Shown here piece by piece: positions 11,918-22,270 of a stretch of 64,000 nt of DNA; positions within the stretch are counted from its first letter, which is position 1; every line of letters begins with the position of its first letter. The stretch comes from Heracleum sosnowskyi (taxonomy: Eukaryota > Streptophyta > Magnoliopsida > Apiales > Apiaceae). The translations under genes and the position numbers were made by a program. Location: NCBI GenBank assembly GCA_030848705.1, contig CM061236.1, forward strand, positions 58,485,481 through 58,549,480. Reading direction: 5' to 3'. The notes below the pieces were generated by a model. It saw only the letters and a list, made by a program, of their open reading frames with translations. It ran no database searches and was not told where the DNA came from.

Positions 11918-14268
11918 CCTGTAGTTAGCATCCCTGAGATTGCTAATGGAGTCCTTGATTTCTGTAGCCTAATCCTTGTCTGCATCATTTGTAGCCTTTG
12001 AATTTCCAGAGAATCCATGATGGCCTTGTAGAATTTCTTGTCCCTTGCATTTGCAGACTCATGAGCTAGATAGGCCTCATTGTACTGCCTTGAGATAGCA
12101 GCATCTAGAGTGACTCTTCCATGCATACCCTGAGAAAGCCAGCCTGGTGTAGGAGGCACCACAGAAGTCCCAGTCTGTGAAGTGGTGGCCACCTGTAGAG
12201 TATCACCATAGATATCCTCATCATCAGAAAACTCAAAGTCTCCACTTGCTGCAGCTCCTGGAGGTAGATTGGTCAAGGCATCCTTTGCTCTTTGCATTGA
12301 TGCAGTAGTATGAATTAAGTTGAGTGACCTTTCTGCCTCCACATTGCCCTGTTGAGCCATAACTTGATAGGCTGGCACAGGATGAGTAAAGGTCTCAGGA
12401 TCCAGGGAAATACTATCCAGAGTTTGTTGATAATGCTCTTGGAAAGTAAGTTCCCTTTCTCCCTCACTGACCTCCATTAACTCATTAGCAATGGCTGCTT
12501 CCACCCTTATTTCTCCTGTAGTCCCTTCTCTCTCTCCACTCTTTTCTTGCATCATGGGCTCCCCATGGCTCACACCTCTCACACCCTCACCTTCACCTAC
12601 TAAGGTGGTACACTCAATCTCTCCTTTTGCCTGGCTGGAAGAAATAGCCAGCCTCTCACTCTCATTCTCTCCTTTTGCCTGGCTGCAAGCCAGCCTCTCA
12701 ATTTCACTCCCTTTCAAACCTAAAAGTGTCTCAACTACACTAGTTGTGGAAACAACTTGATTTTCAGTAATAGGTGTAGAATGACCTATCAACGAAATGG
12801 TAGTTTGAACTGTCAACGGTATAGGTACCGTTGATGGAGAAACACTTGTCAACGAAAGAGGCTGTTTCGTTGATGAAGTCAATAAAGCATTTTGAGAAAG
12901 TGAAATTACAGTAGAATCTGTGGTGATTGATTTGAGATTGGGGTCCACAGATTCTCTTGCAGTTTCAGAAAAACTTGGTTGATGGCCCAACAAATCACTT
13001 AATAAGTGATGACCATCAGCTTCAGAGTGGGGCTTCTCCAAGATTAGAGTTGGAGAATCAGGAAAAGATGTATGGATCATGTCCACATCTAAAGATTGAG
13101 TTGGTGAATTGGATGGAGATAAATCAAGATTAATGTTTAGAGAGTGGGACTGTAACCCCAGAGTAATAATAGGGGTTACATCAACCTGAATTTGAGAAAC
13201 TGGATGTGTTGCTTCCAGTGTGTGTGCACCCTGTGAACCCTTGGTCTTTTGCTTCACTCTCCTTTGGTATTGGGAAAATGTAGACTGTGGGCTTGAAGTG
13301 TCCCTTACCCTTTTGGACTGTGCTCTAGGTGGAGAGCTTGTTTCAATAATCACATCCTTTTGGGAGGATGCAATTAGACTTGTGTTTAAATCCATTTTAC
13401 TCATTGTGCCTTGTTGGGAAGACACAATGGGGCTAGGCTGGGAAACACTTACCTCACCTTCCTTATTCTTGGGGTTTCTTTGATTTTCACCCCTTCCCTC
13501 ACCTCTCAAAACTCCAGACTCACTCCCCTTAGGTTGTGTGGTAGTTTTTACAACAGGTGCCTTTTGAGAAGCACCTGAGGTTGGCTTGGAGGATTTCTTT
13601 GATTTTGATTTAGTTGCTGGGGCAGGAGCCTGGTGGGTCACAGCTACAGACTCCATAGCAACAAGGTTGGAGGAGACAATAGAAGTAACAGCTATACTAA
13701 CAGGGATAGTAGTAGTTACCTCAATGATTGGCAGATACACCACTGGAACATCACCATTGTAGTTCAGCCTCAGTATGTCTGTCAATACTCTCTTTTCTTG
13801 TACAAAGCACTCAAACCTGGCATTAGGGTTAGAGATAACTAATGGTGCTGGACTAACATGATTAGCCAGCATCATCAGAAACCTTGCATAATAGATATTT
13901 TTCTTCCTATTTGCCTTATCACCCAACTTAGCACCAATTTCATAAATAAGTTGGGTGCTAAAGTTGTAATATCTATCATTTAGAAGCATGGTTAGGAGAA
14001 TTAACATAGAGTTAGTTAATGCATCAAAATTACTAATCTTTCCAGAAAAGACCTTAATGAATGCATCAGCTAAATAACTGTATTCCCTAACCAAACCTCT
14101 CCTAATTATTCTACCCAGATTATCAGTAGGCAAAGAGTAGTTTATAGAATTTAGCATGGTAGTTATTTCAGTGTTAGTAGGCAAAGCATCACAGTTATTA
14201 TCAGGAATATGTAAACATGCTTGCAAAACATCAGAATTAACTATGTACTCATTACCTTGGAGAGTGAA
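11914..14268 (-). pseudogene. S1 envelope-like region, middle ORF
   Basis: About 785 codons are open in the frame that continues from the first ORF after its TAA. Residues up to about 150 form a helical, leucine-rich segment (LIYEIGAKLGDK) continuing the domain begun upstream. The rest is low-complexity, rich in Ser, Thr, Pro and Glu, with Lys-rich patches (KSKSKKSSKPTSG). The TCAACGAAA family motif occurs several times at 12787-12870 within this coding sequence. The C-terminal end is a predicted helix (EIQRLQMMQTRIRLQ). I recognise no enzyme domain. Confidence 0.6.
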
Positions 14269-14499
14269 TTACAGAGTGCAATTTGTTCCACTATATTCAC
14301 ATGAGGTCCAAATTTCCTCAATTATTTCATTGTAGATTGGTGTAGAGTGGAACATTGCATAGCTCAACTTGCAATTCTTCATGAAATCCATCATTTTGAA
14401 GAAAAGTCTGTTCGGGTTTTCCTTTGCAACAAAAGGGATGGAGTTGTTCTTCTCATAGATGAACCCTCCAGCAGACATAAGCTTGACTATGGGTGCCAT
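14269..14499 (-). pseudogene. S1 envelope-like region, N-terminal ORF (stop at 14269)
   Basis: Starts at the ATG 14499-14497 (MAPIVKLMSAGG) and ends at a TAA (14269-14271). The same frame then continues for more than 2.3 kb, so the stop is a simple nonsense change. The segment MMDFMKNCKLSYAMFHSTP and what follows matches in layout the ORF at 61683 from another Sirevirus. It also resembles the domain organisation of the Athila post-pol ORF at 40069 (see findings). Confidence 0.65.
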
Positions 14500-15040
14500 T
14501 GTTGAGTGAGATAAAGCTTCGAACTGAGTTGCTTGTTAGAGAGAGAAAGAGAGAGAAAAGCCTTTGGAATTTTTGAGAGCAGGTAAAAAAGAATTAAAGA
14601 AAATAGAATTTCTTAAATACTCCCCCAAAAATTCTCAGAAAATGAGTTCAATAATAAAAGTAAATTACTGGATTGGCTTAAAAATATAACCGTTACTCTT
14701 AAAGTATTACCATGATTTATACTTACAGGGATGTATGCATAGATCGTGGTAAAAGACGTGTCAGTTTTCAACGGTTCAGATTAAAAGCGCTAAATCAACG
14801 AATCAGAATTGGGCGTTTAAAGTCCCGTCTGTTTCGTTGATACAGCTGTGTTTCGTTGACATAAAAGAGCAATCAACAAAACACCCAGAAAAATGCTAAG
14901 ATTGTCAACGAAATGGTTTGTTTCGTTGGCATAGTTATTTTGACTTAGACAAAATTTTACTTTTTCCTGAGAAAATTAAATCACAGAAAATCATAGCAAA
15001 TTTCTGGCTGCATTATGACTTGCAAATATCTCAAAAATAA
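14500..15040 (-). other. S1 spacer between pol and the envelope-like region
   Basis: A 541 bp non-coding spacer. It carries about six copies of the family motif (for example near 14825, 14845, 14908 and 14925) and a GAGAGA tract near 14540. No ORF of note is present. A splice acceptor for an envelope-like mRNA might be expected here, but I cannot identify one with confidence. Confidence 0.6.
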
Positions 15041-18000
15041 TTAAGAGAAATTTAGCATACCTAGCTCACTTACTAATCTTGAGAATGTTGATTCATCAAG
15101 TGGCTTGGTAAAGATGTCTGCAAGTTGTTGTTCACTTGGAACAAAATGTAACTCCACAGTACCATTCATAACATGTTCTCTAATGAAATGGTACTTGATG
15201 TCAATGTGCTTGGTTCTTGAATGCTACACTGGATTCTCAGTAATGGCAATGGCACTAGTGTTGTCACAGAAAATAGGAATTTTCTCAACTCTTAATCCAT
15301 AATCAAGTAATTGATTTTTCATCCATAAAATCTGTGCACAACAACTTCCAGCTGCAATATACTCAGCCTCAGCTGTGGAGGTGGAAACTGAGTTTTGTTT
15401 CTTGCTGAACCATGACACAAGCTTGTTTCCTAAGAATTGACAGGTGCCTGTTGTGCTTTTCCTGTCAATTTTACATCCTGCATAATCTGCATCTGAATAA
15501 CCAATTAGTTCAAAACCAGATTCTCTAGGATACCAAATGCCAAGGTTTGGTGTTCCCTTGAGATATCTGAAAATCCTTTTAATAGCAACTAAATGGGATT
15601 CCCTAGGATCAGCCTGAAATCTAGCACATAGACATGTAGCAAACATAATATCAGGTCTACTAGCTGTTAAATACAAAAGTGAGCCTACCATGCCTCTGTA
15701 ACTTGAAATGTCCACAGATTTTTCCTTAGTATTCAATTCAAGTTTGGTGGCAGTGGGCATGGGAGTTTTGGCAGGAGAGCATTCCATTAAGTTAAATTTC
15801 TTTAATAAATCATGAATATATTTTGTTTGACTAATGAAAATGCCTTCATTAACTTGCTTCACTTGAAGACCAAGAAAGTAAGTTAATTCTCCCATCATGC
15901 TCATTTCATATTTACTTTGCATAAGCTTGGCAAACTTTTGACAAAGTTTCACATCTGTAGACCCAAAGATTATGTCATCTACATAAATTTGAACAAGTAT
16001 AGTAGAGCCATTCACAATCCTGTGAAAAAGAGTTTTATCTACAGTACCTCTAGTGAAGTGATTCTCAAGAAGAAACTGTGAGAGTGTGTCATACCAGGCT
16101 CTAGGTGCTTGTTTCAAACCATAGAGTGCTTTGAGGAGGAAGTATACATATTCTGGAAAATCATCATCTTCAAAACCAGGAGGTTGACTTACATAGACCT
16201 CCTCTTCCAATTCCCCATTCAGAAAAGCACTTTTCACATCCATTTGATAGACTTTGAAATTGGCATGGGCTGCATAGGCTAGGAAAATCCTTATTGCTTC
16301 TAGTCTTGCAACAGGAGCAAATGTTTCATCAAAATCAATTCCTTCTTCCTGTGAGTAACCTTTTGCAACTAGTCTTGCTTTGTTCCTTGTGACTATGCCA
16401 TTTTCATCCATCTTGTTTCTAAACACCCATTTTGTGCCTATTACACTCCTGTCCTTAGGCTTGGGCACCGGCTTCCAAACATTGCTCCTTTCAAATTGGT
16501 TTAGCTCTTCTTGCATAGCCAAAACCCAATCTGGATCTAGAAGTGCATCCTCAACTTTCTTTGGCTCATCTTGAGACAGAAAGCTGCTATATAGACATTC
16601 TTCTTGAGTTGCTCTTCTAGTTTGGACTTTTGAAGAAACATCACCTATAATAAGTTCAAAGGGATGATCTTTAGTCCATTTTCTTGAGGGAGGTAGATTT
16701 GCTCTAGACGAGGTAGCTTCATGATCATGATTGCCTTGATTGGATATTTGTCCTTGAGAAACTCCCCCTGAGTTTGTTGTCCCTAAATGATCACTTCTTG
16801 AGACATTTCTGTGACCTTCAACGGTATGACTGTTTTGGCTGTCAACGAAACGCTCATTTTGACTGTCAACGAAACCACCATCTTGACTGTCAACGAAACC
16901 ACCATCTTGACTGTCAACGAAATGACCATTTGGTCTACTAGCAGCTATTCTTTTCAATCTTAATGCAGCAATTTCATCTTCACTGCTGCTCTCATCTGTG
17001 CTAGATACAACAACTTTAGGCTGTTTCTCAGTAGTCTTAACATGATTCATTCGATCTCCTTCCTCATTCTCAAAAGAAAGACTTTCATGGAAACCTTCAT
17101 CACAGAGACCTTGAATTTTGAGATCATCAAAAACAACATGTACAGATTCCATAACAATGTTGGTTCTGAGATTATAGACTCTGTAAGCTTTCCCTGCTGC
17201 ATATCCCACAAATATTGCTTCATCTGCCTTTGCTTCAAATTTCCCCAAATGCTCAGCTTGATTTCTCAGAACAAAGCACTTGCATCCAAAGACATGAAGA
17301 AAATCCAATAGTGGCTTCTTTCTTTTGAGTAGTTGATAAGGGGTCATTCCCTTGGCCTGATTAATCAAAGAAATATTCTGAGTGAAGCAAGCTGTGTTAA
17401 CTGCCTCAGCCCAAAAATAAGTTGGTAACTTTGATTCATCTAGCATTGTCCTGGCAGCTTCAATAAGTGTTCTGTTTTTCCTTTCAACTACACCATTTTG
17501 CTGTGGTGTCCTTGCTGCTGAAAACTCATGCATAATACCATTTTCTTCACAGAACATCTTCATGCTTGAATTCTTGAATTCTGTCCCATTGTCACTCCTG
17601 ATCCTTCTTACTTTCAAGTCAGGATGATTGTTTACCATCTTGATGTGATTGATAATGATTTCACTTGCCTCATCTTTAGAATGTCAAAAGAAGGTCCAAG
17701 TAAATCTAGAAAAATCATCAACAATCACAAGACAATATTTCTTCTTTGAAATAGACATGACATTTACAGGGCCAAACAGATCCATATGAAGTAACTCAAG
17801 CTGATGGACAATTGATGACTCTGTCTTGCTTTTGAATGATGCCTTCTTTTGTTTCCCTTTTTGACAGGCATCACACAAACCATCCTTGGAAAACTCCACC
17901 TGTGGAATTCCTCTAGCAAGATCCTTCCTTACCAAATCATTCATAACCTTGAAATTCAGATGAGATAATTTCTTGTGCCATAGCCAACTTTCATCCTTGC

Positions 18001-18436
18001 TTGCTTTGCTGAAAAGACAAGTGATGGTGTCTCGACTTGTGCTACTAAAGTCAGCAATGTACACATTCCCTCTTCTGAATCCAGTCATTACCACATTGTT
18101 GTTTCCTCCTTTAGAAACAACACAGGCTTCTTTTGAGAAAGTAACTAAAAATCCTTTGTCACAAAGTTGACTGATACTAAGCAAATTGTGCTTAAGACCA
18201 TCCACCAATGCAACCTCATCTATGATGACATTCTCTTTTGAAATCAAGCCATATCCCTTTGTGTAGCCTTTGCTGTCATCTCCAAAAGCAATACAAGGGC
18301 CAGCTCTTTCCTGAAACTCTGTGAGCAGGGTAGAATCACCAGTCATGTGTCTTGAACAACCACTATCCAAGTACCAAAGATTCCTTTTGTCTCCCTGCAC
18401 ACAATGAAACCAAATCAAGTTGATTTTGGTACCCAA
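15041..18436 (-). pseudogene. pol: S1 pol: protease, integrase, reverse transcriptase, RNase H (two stops)
   Basis: A Ty1/copia polyprotein in copia order. Protease motif DSGCSRHMTG lies near 18350. The GAG-pre-integrase/HHCC region (HKKLSHLNF...CDACQKGK) is near 17850-17970. The integrase core has MDLFGP, RSDNGTEF and NGVVERKNRTLIE as its D,D,E positions. RT has YVDDIIFGS near 15975, and RNase H has SDADYAGCKIDRKSTTG and STAEAEYIAAGS. One frame spans 18436 to the TAA at 15041-15043 but is broken by TGA 17684-17686 in integrase and TAG 15224-15226 in RNase H. The integrase C-terminal region has four tandem 8-residue repeats (FVDSQDGG-like, 16841-16921). Gag is read in the frame that requires a -1 shift to enter pol. 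Confidence 0.92.
16841..16936 (-). repeat. 24 bp tandem repeat inside S1 integrase coding region
   Basis: Four in-frame units start at 16841, 16865, 16889 and 16913. Each contains GTCAACGAAA (plus strand), the dispersed S1 family motif, and together they encode FVDSQ-type repeats. Confidence 0.9.
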
Positions 18437-20886
18437 GTTTCCTTGGGTCCTGTTTTGTTAGCCTTTGCTTTTCCTTTTATATCATTTTTCACCTTGGGCT
18501 CAGATTGATTTAAATCAACTTTTACTCTTGGTGTTGATTTCTGATTGCTGCTCACATTTTCATTTACAGCATGCATATTTGAAGGAACACACATATTATT
18601 CATATTCCATGGCATTTGTGGCATACTAAACATATTCATGTATGGATTAGGCACAAATGATATGTTAGCATATGGATTCTGAAATTGTGCACATGGAGCA
18701 AACATGTTAGGCATAACAGGCATTGTAGGCATAAGATTATTCATTGCAGGCTTGGGAATTTTCACATTAGCAGTTTTCTTAACAGATTTGCAGTTAGTAG
18801 ATAGATGACTAACACTTCCACAATTGACACAAGTCTTTCTAGGAGCATATTTATCAGGTGTGTAATTGTTGTGTTTGTTAATTCCTACTTTGCCATTCCT
18901 GTTATTCCTTTTATTTCCCTTAGCCTCAATTTGAACATTCTCTATCTTATCTTTCAATTGCTTGTTGGACAAGTGACCTACATTAGCTCTCTCAACAGGC
19001 TTCTCAACTTTCTTTGATTTACTAGACTCACCTTGAACAAAGTTCTTGGTGACAGGACCATACTTATTATTAAGTCTAGTGAGTTCATCTTTTCTTTTCT
19101 CTGTCAACGAAACACCCTGATCGGTTGATGGTTCATGTGTCAACGGAACATCGCATTCCGTTGACATATCAACCTTCAACAAATGATCATTGTTGTTTGT
19201 TGACTCTGTTTCTGAATCTAAGGCTTCACAAGCATACCCTAGTTTCTCTTTGTTCTTTTTCCATGATTGTTCACAGAAAGATTCCATTCCTTGAACATTA
19301 ATGATGTTGGTAGCAACATTCCTGGCATCTTTCCATTTAGCAATCACACTCTGTTCTATTTCTAGTTGTGTCTTAAGAATTTCTTCCCTTTGTAACACGT
19401 TCTCAAGTTCCTTCTTAGCATCCCTACTAACACATCTCATTTTCTCAAATTCAATGAGCTGTGCTTCTAACATTGCATTCCTATCACTTAAGAGCAAATT
19501 AGTCTCTTTAATTCTTGAATTCTCTTTGGTAAGTGATTTAAGAGTAACACGCAAATTATATAATACAGTAGACATTTCATTTACTGCACTATCGCATTCC
19601 TCTTTAGAAAGCTCAGAAAGATTAGTAATTCTTACCTGGTTGCTTGAGGAGCTTGCTTCCTGCTCATGATTGTTAGCCATAAGAGCCAAGTTGACATATT
19701 CAACATCATCATCAGAATCTTCACCATTACCAGCCCAATCATACTCTTGAGTCATGAAAGCCTTTTCCTTTTGCTTGAGAAGTTCAAAGTATTTCTTTTT
19801 ATTATCAACAGGCTCAAATTTCCTGTTGCTCTTCTCAATCTTGGGTTTTCTGCAGTCTCCAGCAAAGTGACCAAGCATTCCACAATTGAAACATTTAGAT
19901 TTAGACTTTTCAATCCAGTTACTTTTGTTAGGTTGAAAGTCTCTCCTTGGTGGCCTTGATTCTGAGTTTCTCTTGAACTTGAACTTAGAGAATTTTCTTG
20001 ACAGAAAGGCAATGTGTTCATCAATCTCATCTAAGTCATCCAAGTTGGCTGGTTCTGGTTCTTCTTCTTCTGTCATCTTACCTTTACCCTTGCTGACATC
20101 ACTTCTACAACTAGCTCGACTAGTTGTTGCCTTTGCAGCTTCTTCAGTGTCATCTTCCAGTTGGTTCACAGATGCAATCAACGCAATGGATCCACCCTTC
20201 TTCTGTACCTTTTCAATTTCCTCATCTTGCTCCATTTCCAGCTCATAAGTCTTCAATGTTCCATACAGCCTTTCAAGAGTGTAATCTTTGTACTCTTGAG
20301 TGTTTCTTAGAGAAACAGTCATAGGCTTCCATTCTTTTGGAAGAGCTCTTAGAAATTTAAGGTTTGAGTCCTTAGTTTGGTAGATTCTCCCATACAACTT
20401 TAATCCATTCAGAAGCTTTTGAAACCTACTAAACGTGTCATTTAGGGTTTCACCAGCCTTAAAGTGAAAGTGCTCATATTGTTGTATAAGGAGTTGCATT
20501 TTGTTCTCCCTTACTTGCTCAGTTCCTTCACATAGTGTTCTGACAGTGTCCCATACTTCTTTGGAGGTTGTACAGTTTATGACATTATCAAACATCTCTT
20601 GCTCCAAACCATTAAACAGAATGTTCATGGTTCTCTTATCTTTATGGATTTCTGCAAGATCTTCAATAGTCCATTCTGAGACAAGTTTTGGAATTTCTAC
20701 GTCAGGAGTATCATCTGGCACTCCAACTCTAGATGCAAACTTCATGGGAACGTGTGGACCTTTCTCAATGCAGTCTACATATCTCTCATCCATAGACATG
20801 AGATGTAAATGCATCTTTACTTTCCAGTGAAAGTAATTGTCCTTATCAAGAACTGGTATCTTCACACCTGCATCCTTCTTCACCAT
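18415..20886 (-). CDS. gag: S1 gag (intact, 823 codons)
   Basis: A full-length Sirevirus-type Gag from ATG 20886 to TGA 18415-18417. The N-terminal capsid part has the copia gag opening (VLDKDNYFHWKVKMHLHLM) and a UBN2-like region (MFDNVINCTTSKEVWDTV). It has two CCHC knuckles far apart: CFNCGMLGHFAGDC near residue 330 and CVNCGSVSHLSTNC near residue 685. Between them is a long coiled coil (ELENVLQREEILKTQLEIEQ). The length and the second knuckle are typical of the Sirevirus lineage. The ORF overlaps the pol frame by about 22 nt at its 3' end. The start codon lies only about 50 nt from the primer site. This is the only undamaged large ORF of S1, and it carries family-motif copies near 19100-19160. 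Confidence 0.92.
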   Translation of the reverse strand: MVKKDAGVKIPVLDKDNYFHWKVKMHLHLMSMDERYVDCIEKGPHVPMKFASRVGVPDDTPDVEIPKLVSEWTIEDLAEIHKDKRTMNILFNGLEQEMFDNVINCTTSKEVWDTVRTLCEGTEQVRENKMQLLIQQYEHFHFKAGETLNDTFSRFQKLLNGLKLYGRIYQTKDSNLKFLRALPKEWKPMTVSLRNTQEYKDYTLERLYGTLKTYELEMEQDEEIEKVQKKGGSIALIASVNQLEDDTEEAAKATTSRASCRSDVSKGKGKMTEEEEPEPANLDDLDEIDEHIAFLSRKFSKFKFKRNSESRPPRRDFQPNKSNWIEKSKSKCFNCGMLGHFAGDCRKPKIEKSNRKFEPVDNKKKYFELLKQKEKAFMTQEYDWAGNGEDSDDDVEYVNLALMANNHEQEASSSSNQVRITNLSELSKEECDSAVNEMSTVLYNLRVTLKSLTKENSRIKETNLLLSDRNAMLEAQLIEFEKMRCVSRDAKKELENVLQREEILKTQLEIEQSVIAKWKDARNVATNIINVQGMESFCEQSWKKNKEKLGYACEALDSETESTNNNDHLLKVDMSTECDVPLTHEPSTDQGVSLTEKRKDELTRLNNKYGPVTKNFVQGESSKSKKVEKPVERANVGHLSNKQLKDKIENVQIEAKGNKRNNRNGKVGINKHNNYTPDKYAPRKTCVNCGSVSHLSTNCKSVKKTANVKIPKPAMNNLMPTMPVMPNMFAPCAQFQNPYANISFVPNPYMNMFSMPQMPWNMNNMCVPSNMHAVNENVSSNQKSTPRVKVDLNQSEPKVKNDIKGKAKANKTGPKETWVPKST

Positions 20887-20935
20887 GGTTTCTGTTTTGG
20901 TCTTGATCTTTAAACTTCTTGTATGTTAGAAGCTC

Positions 20936-20947
20936 GCTTTGATACCA
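20936..20947 (-). other. S1 primer-binding site
   Basis: The minus strand reads TGGTATCAAAGC, two bases inside the 5' LTR. This matches the tRNA-Met type site with one change. Confidence 0.85.
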
Positions 20948-20949
20948 AT

Positions 20950-21942
20950 TGTTATTCCCAAATGACCTAACAGAATTGTAGAAGGGGGGGTTGAATACAA
21001 TTCTTGATATTTTCTTAAACTTAAAACACTGATAAAATAAAACTGAACTGAATAAACAAAAACACAAGATATAAATAATTCAGTTGGATTGTTTGATGAT
21101 CCAACTGAAGTGTTTTTATTGCGGAAATAATCTGTGATACAAAAGTACACAACTGCTCAGTTACAGAGTTGTAGAGAAGAATGCTCTCAAAGATAGCTAA
21201 TACAAACTATTTGTTTTTCTTCTCTTACTTCTTTCTAACTGCTACACTTGGTTATATATTCCCAAGTTTACAATACTATTTTTGGCTACTCTAAAGTACA
21301 CTAAAGATAACCGCCAATAGTTTGCTTTTCATCCCTTTGTCCAGTGGTCCTTGGAGATCCTTGCTTTTGTCTTCATGCTTATTATGATCACTCCCAAGAG
21401 CCCAATTGGAAACTGGGATGTTTCCTTATTCCCCATGTCCATTTTAATGGTTTCCAATGCAAAGTACACTTCCACATCACCTTTAGATCTGTTCAGAAAC
21501 CTGTCACTATCACTTTGTCAACTATTCAGAAAAGCAATAATGATTCGTTGATAGTAGGGAGATGTCTTTCGTTGATAGCTTTATTCTTCATTTCGTTGAT
21601 GGTGTTTCTCTTGTTTCGTTGATAGAGTAATCCTCATACCGTTGACATGTCTTCACTTAGGCAGAATTACAAGGCATGATATACTTACAATTAACCAACC
21701 TATTTTGCCTATCTAGTACTTAGTCAACATGACTTAGGAAACCTATCTAATACATACATCAAATGCATATCAAACTGTGAAGTATTGTACAGTGCAATTG
21801 CTACAACACTCATTCCGTTGATGAGCTTCCTGTCAACGAAACACTGCAAAGCATGCCATTTCGTTGATAGTTACAAAATAACTTAATACAAAATCTACTA
21901 AGTGTTTTTACAATTATCATCAAGAACAACATATTCCTAACA
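20950..21942 (-). repeat. S1 5' LTR
   Basis: A 993 bp LTR, nearly identical to 8920-9911. A TATA-like sequence (TATATAAC on the minus strand, 21252-21259) is a plausible promoter. Eight family motifs lie upstream of it in the U3 sense. Confidence 0.95.
21252..21259 (-). promoter_or_regulatory. Candidate TATA box of S1
   Basis: TATATAAC on the minus strand, about 300 bp from the LTR 3' end, in the position expected for an LTR promoter. It is preserved in the 3' LTR and in the related solo LTR. Assigned from sequence only. Confidence 0.5.
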
Positions 21943-22270
21943 TGTTTCTCTGTATCAAAGCTAGGGGATACTTCCTTGATCTTTCCATTACCTTGGTTTA
22001 ATATATGGTCTTAGATTTCTCACCTTGGTTTAAGATATGATCATGGATTTCTCATTCTACATACTTTCTCAAAACGATCAAATCAATACATCCTCGATTG
22101 TCCAGTGAATAGTGATTTAAAACTCGAATGGAAATCTTCTGATTCTGATTGCGTTTGCATTCACTTATTCTCCTTATACATTAATAATATAACTTCGAAA
22201 CATTCATTCTGTGTCATCCACATAGTTTGGTCTGAGAAATATTTTCTTCAGCAAATTTTGGGATATTACA
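21943..22270 (-). repeat. T1 5' LTR, first 328 bp
   Basis: This is the start of the T1 LTR on the minus strand (TGTAATATCCC at 22270), separated from the rest by S1. It aligns with the beginning of the solo Tekay-type LTR at 26460 (shared block near AATAAGTGAATGCAAA) and with the truncated T2 LTR at 50980-51115. Relative to T2 it contains a short internal duplication of about 33 bp around AAACCAAGG. Confidence 0.8.

Larger units (their letters stand above)
8920..21942 (-). mobile_element. S1: full-length Sirevirus (Ty1/copia) with envelope-like region
   Basis: A 13.0 kb element on the minus strand: 5' LTR 20950-21942, primer site, gag, pol, a long post-pol envelope-like region, PPT, and 3' LTR 8920-9911. 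The flanking 5-mers are CGTTT (8915-8919) and TGTTT (21943-21947), a target duplication with one C/T difference. By eye the two LTRs differ at six bases plus one G-run length change in about 992 bp, so the insertion is recent. Despite this, pol has two in-frame stops and the envelope-like region has one stop and one frame change. It inserted into the T1 LTR. Confidence 0.95.
1..22270 (-). mobile_element. T1: Tekay/Del-type Ty3/gypsy chromovirus, 5' part, interrupted by nested insertions
   Basis: On the minus strand, in order: a long LTR (22270 to 21943, resuming at 8919 down to 2898), a primer site (2893-2881), two small leader ORFs, gag, and the start of the protease at the left edge. The 3' part lies outside the window. 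The LTR begins TGTAATATCCC (minus) and ends GTGTTACA. Three younger insertions interrupt it: solo LTR 3404-4493, solo LTR 5968-7246 and Sirevirus S1 8920-21942. Removing S1 restores LTR sequence that matches the related remnant at 50980-51140 across the join. The lineage call rests on the gag type, on the matching copy T2, whose RT is Tekay-like, and on LTR similarity to the solo LTR at 26460. Nothing here suggests current autonomy, since gag carries two stops. Confidence 0.85.
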
